This document shows positions 24,468 through 31,762 of a stretch of DNA of 64,000 nt, in pieces (position 1 is the stretch's first letter; the number at the start of each line of letters is the position of its first letter). The stretch lies in the NCBI GenBank assembly GCA_021788095.1, contig JAJYLB010000012.1, positions 1 to 64,000 on the forward strand, given 5' to 3'. The notes under the pieces were generated by a model. It was not told the DNA's origin and searched no databases. It saw nothing but the letters and a program-made list of their open reading frames with translations. The translations under genes and the position numbers were made by a program. This DNA is from Acidobacteriota bacterium. Its GTDB lineage: Bacteria; Acidobacteriota; Terriglobia; Acidiferrales; UBA7541.

Positions 24468-25600
24468 GGTCTTGGCGCCGGCTCGCGGCCATTGCGCGCA
24501 AGGAATGGATCCAAATCCGCCGGGATGCGCGGAGCCTGTCCATCGTTGTGGCCATGCCCATACTCCTGATGCTGATGTTCGGCTACGGCGTCAGCCTCGA
24601 TACGAAGCATATTCCCGTGTGCGTGTTCGATCGCGATCGTACGCCCGCGAGCCGCGACCTCCTCTCGCGGTTCCGCGCGTCGCAATATTTCGACGTCACC
24701 GATGCCGTGGATAACTACCCCGCGCTGGTCCGCGCCATAGATAGCGGGCGCGTGCGCCTCGCGATCGTCGTTCCCAACGATTTCTCGCGCTTGGTCGAGC
24801 AGGGTGGGCCCGTGGCCGTCCAGGCGATTGTGGACGCCACAGACGACAACACCGCCAGCCTCGCCATCAGCTACAGCGAGGCGGTGGTGCGCGGGTACTC
24901 GATCCGGGCGCAAATCGATTGGAGCGAGCGGCGAGGCCTCGCGCCCGCGCCGGCCCCGCTTCGCGTCGAGCCCCGCGTCTGGTACAACGAGAACCTCGAA
25001 AGCAGTGTGTTCATCGTTCCTGGCGTCATCGCGATCGTGATGGCGGTGATTGGCACGTTTCTCACCTCGCTCACCATCGCTCGCGAATGGGAGCGGGGAA
25101 CGATGGAGCAGCTTCTTTCGACGCCCGTGAAGCCGATCGAGATCCTCTTGGGCAAGCTCGCGCCCTATTTCGCGATCGGCATGGCCGATACCGCGCTTTG
25201 CGCCGGATTGGCGGTGGGCTGGTTTGGCGTGCCGTTCCGCGGGAGCTGGGCCGCGCTGTTCCTGGCCTCGGCCCTGTTCCTTCTGGTGGTTTTGCTGATG
25301 GGCTACTTCCTGTCCGTCGTCGCGAAATCGCAGTTGGCCGCCAGCCAGTTGGCACTGATCTCGACGTTCATGCCGGCCTTCCTGCTTTCGGGATTCCTCT
25401 ATCCCATCGGGCAGATGCCGGCGGCGCTCCGCGCGATCGCGCGAGTCATTCCGGCGCGCTACTACGTCGCCCTGGTCAAGGCGCTCTTCCTCAAAGGCTC
25501 CCCGGTCGCCTGGCTCGAGCGAGATCTGCTCGCGCTCGGGATCTTCGCGGTCGTTTTGGCCGCCGCGTCGATCCGCGCGTTTCGCAAGAAGCTGACTTGA
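24464..25600 (+). CDS. ABC-2 type permease 1 (YbhS-like)
   Basis: 378 aa from ATG 24464, coupled to the ATPase gene. ABC-2 layout: one N-terminal TM (LSIVVAMPILLMLMFGYGVS), a periplasmic domain of about 140 residues, then five TM segments starting with VFIVPGVIAIVMAVIGTFLTSL. The cytoplasmic coupling helix EWERGTMEQLLSTPVKPIEILLGKLAPYFAIG is the family hallmark. The sequence SGFLYPIGQMPAALRAI closes the domain. Pairs with permease 2 to form the membrane part of the exporter. Confidence 0.93.
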   Translation: MRSWRRLAAIARKEWIQIRRDARSLSIVVAMPILLMLMFGYGVSLDTKHIPVCVFDRDRTPASRDLLSRFRASQYFDVTDAVDNYPALVRAIDSGRVRLAIVVPNDFSRLVEQGGPVAVQAIVDATDDNTASLAISYSEAVVRGYSIRAQIDWSERRGLAPAPAPLRVEPRVWYNENLESSVFIVPGVIAIVMAVIGTFLTSLTIAREWERGTMEQLLSTPVKPIEILLGKLAPYFAIGMADTALCAGLAVGWFGVPFRGSWAALFLASALFLLVVLLMGYFLSVVAKSQLAASQLALISTFMPAFLLSGFLYPIGQMPAALRAIARVIPARYYVALVKALFLKGSPVAWLERDLLALGIFAVVLAAASIRAFRKKLT

Positions 25601-25602
25601 GG

Positions 25603-26742
25603 ATGGCGATGCTGCGGCGCTTGGGACAGATGCTCGTCAAGGAATTCCTTCAGGCCTTTCGCGACAAACGCACCCGGTTCGTGCTGATCGTGCCGCCGAT
25701 CGTCCAGATGCTCGTCTTCGGCTACGCCGCCACGCTCGAAGTGCGGCACGTCCCGATCGAAATCCTCGATCTCGATAACAGCCGGCAGAGCCGGGACCTG
25801 CTGGCCGGGTTCTCCTCGAGCGCCTATTTCGACGTCGTCGGCTATGCGAAATCCCGGACGGAACTCGGGCGGGCCATCGCGCGCGGCGATGCGGCCGTGG
25901 GCATCGAGATTCGCGCCGGGTTCGCCCGCGACCTGCTCGCCGGTCAATCGGCCCCCGTGCAAGTCCTCGTCGACGGCACCGACTCGAACACCGCGCTTGT
26001 AGCTCTGGGCTACGTGAATCAAATCGCCGACAGCTACTCCCGCCGGGTGATGGACGATCGCCTGGCGCTCTCCGCCCCGCTCCTGGTTTCCCGGATGCCG
26101 CGCGTCGAGCTGGCGCCTCGCCCCTGGTTCAATACCAGCCTCGAAAGCCGCTGGTTCTTCGTTCCCGGAGTCATCGGCAGTCTCATTCTCGTCATGATCG
26201 TTCTGCTCACGGCTTTCGCCGTCGTCCGCGAGCGTGAAATCGGCACGCTCGAACAGATCATGGTGACCCCGATCCGCCGAACCGAGTTCATTCTCGGCAA
26301 AACGATCCCATTCTTCCTGATTGGGCTGGCCGACGCGGGCCTCATCGCCACCGTGGGAACCTTCTGGTTTGGCGTGCCGTTCCGCGGCTCCTTGTGGGTG
26401 CTGGGTTTGGGCACGATCGTTTTCCTGCTCTGCATGCTGGGAGCGGGCCTGCTGATTTCCACCGTATCGGCCACGCAGCAGCAGGCCATGGTCAGCGCGT
26501 TCTTCTTCGATATCCCGGCCATCATCTTTTCCGGATTCGGTTTTCCCATCGCCAGCATGCCGCCGGCTCTGCAGCGGTTCTCCTATCTCGACCCGCTGCG
26601 CTACTTCCTGGTGGTGATTCGCGGCGTGTATCTGAAGGGTATCGGCCTCGGCACGCTTTGGCCGCAAATGGTCGCGATGGCCGCCTTCGCCCTCGTGACC
26701 CTGGCCATCAGCGTCCTCCGCTTCCGTAAATCCCTCGACTAG
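25603..26742 (+). CDS. ABC-2 type permease 2 (YbhR-like)
   Basis: 379 aa from ATG 25603 (an ATG two codons later is possible). Same architecture as the preceding gene: KRTRFVLIVPPIVQMLVFGYAATLEV, periplasmic region, REREIGTLEQIMVTPIRRTEFILGKTIPFFLIG coupling helix, SGFGFPIASMPPALQRFSYLDPLRYFLVVIRG. Last gene of the TetR efflux operon; 2 nt after its partner. The TAG stop (26740-26742) coincides with the left end of a dispersed repeat element. Confidence 0.93.
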   Translation: MAMLRRLGQMLVKEFLQAFRDKRTRFVLIVPPIVQMLVFGYAATLEVRHVPIEILDLDNSRQSRDLLAGFSSSAYFDVVGYAKSRTELGRAIARGDAAVGIEIRAGFARDLLAGQSAPVQVLVDGTDSNTALVALGYVNQIADSYSRRVMDDRLALSAPLLVSRMPRVELAPRPWFNTSLESRWFFVPGVIGSLILVMIVLLTAFAVVREREIGTLEQIMVTPIRRTEFILGKTIPFFLIGLADAGLIATVGTFWFGVPFRGSLWVLGLGTIVFLLCMLGAGLLISTVSATQQQAMVSAFFFDIPAIIFSGFGFPIASMPPALQRFSYLDPLRYFLVVIRGVYLKGIGLGTLWPQMVAMAAFALVTLAISVLRFRKSLD

Positions 26743-26876
26743 TGTGGTGATTCACAAGTCCGTTGCCCGGTTTTCAGGAGAGCGGAGCTTCAGCTCCGAC
26801 ATCAAGCCCCGCATATTCAAGGGCTTTAGCCCCTCAAGGCCCGCCGCATTTAGATAACGAATCTCTGAATCACCAC
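26740..26876 (+). repeat. dispersed hairpin element, copy D (137 bp)
   Basis: Left end TAGTGTGGTGATTCACAAGT and right end ...CTCTGAATCACCAC (to 26876) are inverted repeats of GTGGTGATTCA. The interior holds GCGGAGCTTCAGCTCCGACA and GGGCTTTAGCCCC. The termini differ from all other copies while the core is the same. Confidence 0.75.
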
Positions 26877-27109
26877 GCCAGGTGTCGAGACCTCGGGAGC
26901 TGGTCTGCCCGATTCGGTGGGAGCGCGGCCAGGGCCCGAATCGCCCCCTGGCTTCCGGAGCGCAAAGACTGGATCGCTCGCGCCCCAGTGCGTTTGTGCC
27001 GCGCTCGCCCGGGACGGCACGATGGGGATTCTGCCTAATCCGCTCTACCGGCGTCACCGACATGCTCTTCCCTTGACACGGTCGGGTACCCGTGATATAT
27101 CTAACAGAC
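26877..27109. other. region upstream of padR-like gene
   Basis: With copy D it makes a 367-nt gap between the efflux operon and the PadR gene. Open frames here are Arg-rich and lack Shine-Dalgarno sites. It ends in a strong promoter at 27073-27101. Confidence 0.4.
27073..27101 (+). promoter_or_regulatory. strong sigma-70 promoter, near-leaderless, at PadR gene
   Basis: TTGACA (27073-27078), 17-nt spacer, TATATC (27096-27101). The start site would be about 27108, only 2 nt before ATG 27110, so the transcript should be essentially leaderless; no Shine-Dalgarno exists. A GATATATC palindrome overlaps the -10 box, and ACAGACATGT covers the start codon; both are possible PadR contact sites. Confidence 0.65.
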
Positions 27110-27694
27110 ATGTCTTCGAGGAACACTACGCAATACGCCATCCTCGGGCTGCTTACCGTCCAACCGATGTCGGGATACGACTTGAGCAAGAACCTGCGGG
27201 AAAGCCTCAATTACTTCTGGGCCGAAAGCAACGGGCAAATTTATCCCAACCTGAAAAGGCTTGCGGCAGAGGGTTCGATCGTACCCGTTGTGGCCCATCA
27301 GGCTGGAAAGCGCGTACCGCAGAAATACGCGCTGGCGCCTGCGGGCCGCAAACGGTTGAAAGAATGGCTCGCCAAGCCACCCAAGCCCCAGCCGCCGCGC
27401 AACGAGCTCCTATTGAAGCTCTTTCTAGGCAGCTCGGCACCGAAAGGGGCGGTGGAGCGGCATATCGAATCCTTCAAAAGGCAGTACGAAGAGATTCTCA
27501 GCGCGCTTACGGCCATCGCGACCTGCCTCCGCAAGCAGCACGCCCGGTCTCGCGACCTGAAGTACTGGAGGTTATGCCTCGAACACGGGATCCGGCTGCG
27601 GCAGGCGCAGATTGACTGGTGCAGCTCGGCGCTGAGGGCGCTCGCTGCATCTCCGCAACGGAATCGCGCCATGCGAAGCCCGACCCGGAGGTAA
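27110..27694 (+). CDS. PadR-family transcriptional regulator
   Basis: 194 aa from ATG 27110. The N-terminal winged helix has the PadR blocks QYAILGLLTVQPMSGYDLSKNL, FWAESNGQIYPNLKRLAAEGSI, and KRVPQKYALAPAGRKRLKEWL. Residues 100-180 form the long helical dimerisation domain of Vir_act_alpha_C type. Usually a repressor of the adjoining operon responding to an aromatic or drug-like ligand. The frame is open to an upstream GTG at 27092, but that codon lies between -35 and -10. Its TAA sits within the GGAGGT that serves the next gene. Confidence 0.9.
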   Translation: MSSRNTTQYAILGLLTVQPMSGYDLSKNLRESLNYFWAESNGQIYPNLKRLAAEGSIVPVVAHQAGKRVPQKYALAPAGRKRLKEWLAKPPKPQPPRNELLLKLFLGSSAPKGAVERHIESFKRQYEEILSALTAIATCLRKQHARSRDLKYWRLCLEHGIRLRQAQIDWCSSALRALAASPQRNRAMRSPTRR

Positions 27695-27698
27695 CGTG

Positions 27699-28322
27699 AT
27701 GTCGCGTGAACTCCCTGAAAGTGAAATAACATCTCGCATGTATCTCTATGCCTCGCTGTACTTTCTCGACGGAACGGCAGATCCGAGCCGAATGCTTCCC
27801 ACGTGGAAGCAGTATGAGAGCTGCTGGACGGCCGCGGCGGCACTCAGCAGTCCGGCGATTGAGCGTGTGGAGATTCCCTATGAAAGAACAACCTTGACGG
27901 AGTGGTTCTTCCGCGCGTCGGGCGCAAAGGAACGCCGGCCACTCGTGATTCTGAATAACGGCGCCGATGCCTCCGAGCTCGCCATGCTGGTGATGGGGGG
28001 CGCGGCAGGAACGGCGCGGGCCTGCCATTGCCTGACGTTCAATGGGCCGGGACAGGGCGATTCGCTGTGGCTGAAGGGGACGTACTTTCGCCCCGATCGG
28101 GAGAAAGTGATCACCCCGGTCGTGGATTTTGCGGTGGCGCACCCGGAAGTAGATGGGAAGCGGATTGCGCTGGTGGGCATCAGCCAGGGCGGGTACTGGG
28201 TCCCGAGAGCGCTGGCCTTTGAGCATCGTGTCGCGGCGGGTGTGGCCGATCCGGGCGTATGGAACCTAGGGCGCACGGACGGAGCACCTGCCGGAACCGA
28301 AACTAGCTGGATCCCATACTGA
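27699..28322 (+). CDS. alpha/beta hydrolase, C-terminally truncated
   Basis: 207 aa from ATG 27699, with GGAGGT six nt upstream. Matches the N-terminal half of dienelactone/FrsA-like hydrolases: LPTWKQYESCWTAAAAL, RPLVILNNGADAS, LTFNGPGQGDSLWLKGTYFRPD, PVVDFAVAHPEVDGKRIALVGISQGGYWVPRALAFEH. The nucleophile Ser162 is present in GISQGG. Relatives run on to about 380-400 aa and supply the catalytic Asp and His in the missing part; here the frame stops soon after VADPGVWN. No remnant of the rest is seen before the next gene. Probably an inactive relic or a protein with a lost enzymatic role. Follows padR in the same transcript. Confidence 0.7.
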   Translation: MSRELPESEITSRMYLYASLYFLDGTADPSRMLPTWKQYESCWTAAAALSSPAIERVEIPYERTTLTEWFFRASGAKERRPLVILNNGADASELAMLVMGGAAGTARACHCLTFNGPGQGDSLWLKGTYFRPDREKVITPVVDFAVAHPEVDGKRIALVGISQGGYWVPRALAFEHRVAAGVADPGVWNLGRTDGAPAGTETSWIPY

Positions 28323-28332
28323 ACGGTTGAAG

Positions 28333-29025
28333 ATGAAGGAGGCGCGCGAAAGCGAACTTTCGACCGGGCATGCCGCGGTGACGTGGGGCGTGCGCAAAAG
28401 CTGGCGCGGCGTCGGCGTCGAGATTCTGGTCAACTTTGCGCTCCCGTACGTGATCTACGCGCGGACCAAGACTCGAATCGACCGCGTGGACGCTCTGCTT
28501 GCGGCGTCGCTGCCTCCCATCCTCTGGAGCCTGGTCGAGCTCCTGCGAAAGCGCCGGGCGGACCCCCTCTCAATCCTTGCGCTCGCGGGGATCGTGCTTT
28601 CCCTAATCGGTTTCCTAGGTGCAGGATCGGCGCGGCCGCTGCAATTGCGCGAAAACCTGATCGCCGGACTCATCGGCATTGTCTTCCTGGGTTCCGCGGC
28701 CACGGGACGGCCGTTGATGTACCACGTGGCCTGCGCCGCGATGGCGCGCAAATCACAAGCCGAGGCCGAGAGGGTCCAGGGGCTTCGCGAAAAGCCAGGT
28801 TTTCGGCGCACGATGACCATTATGACGCTGGTCTGGGGATTCGCCTTGCTCGCCGAAACCTGCGTGGCCTGTGTGCTGATTTTCAAGCTGCCGATTCGGG
28901 AGTATCTGATCGTGGGCCCCATCATCGGATATGGGACGTTTGGGGGCTTAGCGCTTTGGTCATTTTGGTACGGGAAACGCCGGAGGCGGCGTGCTGTGCA
29001 GCGTGCTGCAGTCGGAAACCTGTGA
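28333..29025 (+). CDS. VC0807-like integral membrane protein
   Basis: 230 aa from ATG 28333; a TTG two codons earlier is possible. Five to six hydrophobic segments. Typical blocks: EILVNFALPYVIY, ALLAASLPPILWSLVELLRKRRADPLSILALAGIVLSLIGF, LRENLIAGLIGIVFLGSAATGRPLMYHVA, RRTMTIMTLVWGFALLAETCV. This matches the VC0807-type family of unknown function, sometimes likened to intracellular septation protein A. Ten nt separate it from the truncated hydrolase; probably in the padR transcript. Weak Shine-Dalgarno, suggesting coupling. Confidence 0.6.
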   Translation: MKEARESELSTGHAAVTWGVRKSWRGVGVEILVNFALPYVIYARTKTRIDRVDALLAASLPPILWSLVELLRKRRADPLSILALAGIVLSLIGFLGAGSARPLQLRENLIAGLIGIVFLGSAATGRPLMYHVACAAMARKSQAEAERVQGLREKPGFRRTMTIMTLVWGFALLAETCVACVLIFKLPIREYLIVGPIIGYGTFGGLALWSFWYGKRRRRRAVQRAAVGNL

Positions 29026-29396
29026 GCGTCGTCGCGATCGGGAACGCCGCCCGGCCGCCCTCAGCTACCAGGTGCGGCCGCGCCGGCGAACCTGCTCTCG
29101 ACGAGCCTCCATATCGTTCTGCCTTACCGTCGCGGCGACTACGAATCCCTGCCGGATGCAGAGCAAAGGGTAAGTCCTAGAATCATAATGCTTTGGCTGG
29201 AAGCAAGGGCTCTGGCCCTCAAAGGGCTCCAGCCCTGTTTGCCGGTCTGCCAATCAAGGGGCGGGTAGGTGCGGCGGCGGTTGGGGGGGATCACCGGGTA
29301 GGGGTTTCCCCGGCAGGGCAACCCCTTAGGGTTCCTTGGCTTCTCATGATAGACTCATGCTGTTTTGAGTATCTTTTGCCGGAGGGCATCGAAACT
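29026..29396. other. 371-nt intergenic region
   Basis: Contains CTCAAAGGGCTCCAGCCCTG (29219-29238), a hairpin like the shared repeat core, and low-complexity G-rich DNA (29260-29330). No coding region is supported. A TGATAGACT near 29347-29355 could be the -10 region for the Lys-rich gene. Confidence 0.4.
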
Positions 29397-29627
29397 ATGC
29401 GTTTGCGTTTGATTGGAGTACTGGCGGCCTTGATGATGCTGGCGCCTGCGGCCGGCTTTGCCCGGACCTCGGTGACAGCGGCTCAGCCGATCCAGGAACA
29501 GGCAGCGTCGGCTTCCACCAAGCCAAAGAAGGCTAAGAAGATGAAGAAAGCGGCGAAGGTGAAGAAGGCGACGAAGAAGGTCAAGAAGAACACCAAGAAA
29601 GAAAAGAAGGGCACCGGAAACAGCTAA
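29397..29627 (+). CDS. small exported lysine-rich protein
   Basis: 76 aa from ATG 29397, GGAGGG ten nt upstream. A signal peptide (MRLRLIGVLAALMMLAPAAG) is followed by about 50 residues in which Lys makes up roughly half of the C-terminal third (KPKKAKKMKKAAKVKKATKK...), plus Ala and Thr, with no Cys. The composition is like histone-H1 tails, but the export signal points to the cell envelope, where such a polycation could bind polysaccharide, LPS phosphates or nucleic acid. Function unknown. A strong terminator follows 32 nt after the stop, so it is a single-gene transcript. Confidence 0.7.
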   Translation: MRLRLIGVLAALMMLAPAAGFARTSVTAAQPIQEQAASASTKPKKAKKMKKAAKVKKATKKVKKNTKKEKKGTGNS

Positions 29628-29659
29628 ACGCGAGTTTGGCTGTTTTTTTTTGGACTTTA

Positions 29660-29690
29660 CGCCCCGCGTTCTCCCGGAGAGCGCGGGGCG
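29660..29690 (+). terminator. Rho-independent terminator
   Basis: CGCCCCGCG (29660-29668) pairs with CGCGGGGCG (29682-29690). The stem continues inward TTCTC/GAGAG to a 3-nt loop, giving 14 bp in all, and is followed by TTTTGCTTTTTT. A T8-T9 run also precedes it (29642-29651), so it may also work for convergent transcripts. Confidence 0.92.
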
Positions 29691-29762
29691 TTTTGCTTTT
29701 TTCGGTGCTCGCACCGCGCCGGGTCGTGATAGAGTTTCCGCTCGATTCGAGGGAGGCGGAGG

Positions 29763-30953
29763 ATGAACCCGAAAACGAAAGTGGCGATCCTGGTGTCGGC
29801 TTTGGCGCTCGCTGCCGCGGGTGGCGCCCGGGCCGCGACCCGGCCCGCGCCTCCACGCCAGGCGGGGGCGGCTCAACAAGCCCAGTTGCGTAAACTCCAG
29901 GCCATCGTCGCGGGATTGCACCCGGTGGAAGGCAATTACACCGCTCGCGATTTCCGGTTCCACAACGGCCAGACGATGCCCGAGCTGCGTCTGCACTACA
30001 CCACACTCGGCCGCCCGCGCCGCGATGCCCGCGGCCGCGTCACCAACGCGGTCCTCTTCCTGCATGGCACCGGAGGCACCGGGCATCAGTTCCTCGGCCC
30101 GCAATTCGCCGGCGTGCTTTTCGGGCCGGGCGAACTCTTCGACGCCAATCGCTACTACATCATTCTCCCCGACGACATCGGCCATGGCGGGTCCAGCAAG
30201 CCGAGCGACGGCCTGCGGATGAACTTCCCCAATTACGACTATTCCGACATGGTGCGCGGCGAGCACCTGCTGGTGACCCAGGCGCTGGGGGTGAATCATC
30301 TGCGGCTGGTCGGCGGAACGTCCATGGGCTGCATGCACACCTGGATGTGGGCCGAGGATTACCCCGACTTCATGGACTCCGCTTTGCCGCTCGCCTGCTT
30401 GACCATCCAGATCTCCGGCCGAAACCGGATCGTGCGCCGCTTGATCATGGACGACATTCGCGACGACCCCGCCTGGGACAACGGCAACTACAAGACCGAG
30501 CCGATGTGTGGGCTGCGGGGCACGCTGGGCCTGACGTTCTTCTTCGGCAGCGCTCCGGTGTTCGACCAGAGGATGTTTCCCACCCGCGACGCCGCCGATC
30601 GGTATACCGAACGGTTCGAAAAAGCCGTCCTCTCCCGCCTCGATGCCAACGACATGCTTTACCAATGGAATTCCTCGCGCAATTACGATCCCTCGCCGCA
30701 ATTGGGCCGGATCAAAACGTGGGTGATGTACATCAATTCCGCCGACGACCAGGTGAATCCGCAGGAACTCGGTATCGCCCAGCAAGAGATCAAAAAGGTG
30801 AAGCACGGGCGATTCGTCCTGATTCCGATCTCCCCCGAAACGCGCGGGCACGGCACGCACAGCCTCCCCGCCGTCTGGCGGAAGTATCTCGTCGAGCTCC
30901 TCCAAGAGAGCCAGCGGCCGGGCGATCCCAGGGTCAGCGCTGGAACGAAATAG
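29763..30953 (+). CDS. exported alpha/beta hydrolase of the MetX-like (homoserine acetyltransferase) group
   Basis: 396 aa. Signal peptide ends near ARA-ATRP. Alpha/beta hydrolase fold: NAVLFLHGTGGTGHQFLGP at the oxyanion loop, the nucleophile elbow GGTSMGC (Ser187), an acid in YINSADDQVNP (Asp328 or 329) and His in TRGHGTHS (363 or 366). The ELRLHYTTLGRP and GVNHLRLVGGTSMGCMHTWMW stretches resemble MetX-family acyltransferases, but an export signal and lack of met neighbours suggest an esterase-like role on an extracellular substrate. GGCGGAGG directly upstream of ATG 29763. Single gene after the terminator. Confidence 0.85.
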   Translation: MNPKTKVAILVSALALAAAGGARAATRPAPPRQAGAAQQAQLRKLQAIVAGLHPVEGNYTARDFRFHNGQTMPELRLHYTTLGRPRRDARGRVTNAVLFLHGTGGTGHQFLGPQFAGVLFGPGELFDANRYYIILPDDIGHGGSSKPSDGLRMNFPNYDYSDMVRGEHLLVTQALGVNHLRLVGGTSMGCMHTWMWAEDYPDFMDSALPLACLTIQISGRNRIVRRLIMDDIRDDPAWDNGNYKTEPMCGLRGTLGLTFFFGSAPVFDQRMFPTRDAADRYTERFEKAVLSRLDANDMLYQWNSSRNYDPSPQLGRIKTWVMYINSADDQVNPQELGIAQQEIKKVKHGRFVLIPISPETRGHGTHSLPAVWRKYLVELLQESQRPGDPRVSAGTK

Positions 30954-30967
30954 CAGCCTCCCGCTAC

Positions 30968-30996
30968 GGGCGGGATAAGAGTTCCTTATCCCGCCC
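30968..30996. terminator. hairpin downstream of the MetX-like gene
   Basis: GGGCGGGATAA (30968-30978) pairs perfectly with TTATCCCGCCC (30986-30996) around a 7-nt loop, 15 nt after the stop codon. There is no T-run, so it is either an mRNA-stabilising end or another intergenic palindrome. Confidence 0.4.
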
Positions 30997-31195
30997 GCCA
31001 AAGCCGTTGTGGATTGACAGCCTCCGGCCCGCGTCCCTAAAATTCCCAGTGGGTCACTGGGGCGTGTCGTCCGGTGTGATGTGGTTCCCCAGGCTCGGCA
31101 GCACACTGGCGTTCGAGCGCCCTCGGCTTCGCTTCTCGAACTTCAGTTGTGTCCGATTCGGCCTAACAACCTTCAATCTGGGGTGACAAGGGAAA

Positions 31196-31324
31196 ATGTA
31201 CTTTCTCGGTGTTCTTGCGGTGCTCGTGGCGGGAGGCGGCCTCTTCGGATTCCTACGCGCCAAGCGCACCGCCGCCAGCGAAAGCAGCGCCTCGTACCGG
31301 CGTGCAGGCTTTTCCGACCGGTAG
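31196..31324 (+). CDS. possible small membrane peptide (42 aa)
   Basis: Short frame MYFLGVLAVLVAGGGLFGFL followed by RAKRTAASES... and stop. One predicted transmembrane helix with a positive cytoplasmic end. AAGGGA lies just before ATG 31196. Small and unverified; it could be chance in GC-rich DNA, but the helix-plus-Arg/Lys layout and the Shine-Dalgarno make it worth keeping. Confidence 0.35.
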   Translation: MYFLGVLAVLVAGGGLFGFLRAKRTAASESSASYRRAGFSDR

Positions 31325-31762
31325 GTTCCTCCCTGAATTCCGAGGGGTTTTTCGCCGCGAGCGGCGGCCGCGCTCGAGCCGGGAACGCTCGATACGGCAT
31401 GCTGGCGGTGTGCCCGCCCGGCAAGGGCCGCGGTTCGTGGCCTATGCTCCGCGCGGCCGTCGTGCCGGTTCCCTGGGTGGTTTGTCGTAACGCCGGCTTC
31501 CAGTCGGCTCTTTACCTCACACCCGAAAGAACCGCCAGGACGGCGTTACAACAGTTCGCGGCGCGTGCCCCGTGGTGCTTGTCCGGGGCAGGGCCGGCGG
31601 GGCTCTTGTAAGTACCGGTACCGGCGTCATAGACTTTGTGGCAACTCCCCCTGCATTCTCTTGCTTCCAACCATCATTGGTTCGCTGCATCTCGATTTCG
31701 GCACCGGGCAAGGCCTGCGGGCACGGGGGGAAGTCGAAACTTCTTTCATCAGGAGATCGACG
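31325..31762. other. 438-nt intergenic region with an inverted-repeat element
   Basis: Holds the 72-bp inverted-repeat element at 31483-31554 and, near 31630-31640, a TCATAGACT that may be the -10 region of the DUF4382 gene. Nothing coding is supported. Confidence 0.4.
31483..31554. repeat. 72-bp element with GTAACGCCG inverted ends
   Basis: Left end TGTCGTAACGCCGGCTTCCA (from 31483) and right end, inverted, TGTTGTAACGCCGTCCTGGC (to 31554) are imperfect terminal inverted repeats. Single-ended copies occur at 1-28 and 21431-21458. Confidence 0.65.

Noticed and set aside
30968-30996. Definite Rho-independent terminator after the MetX-like gene
   Set aside because: The stem is perfect but no T-run follows, so it is kept only as a low-confidence hairpin.
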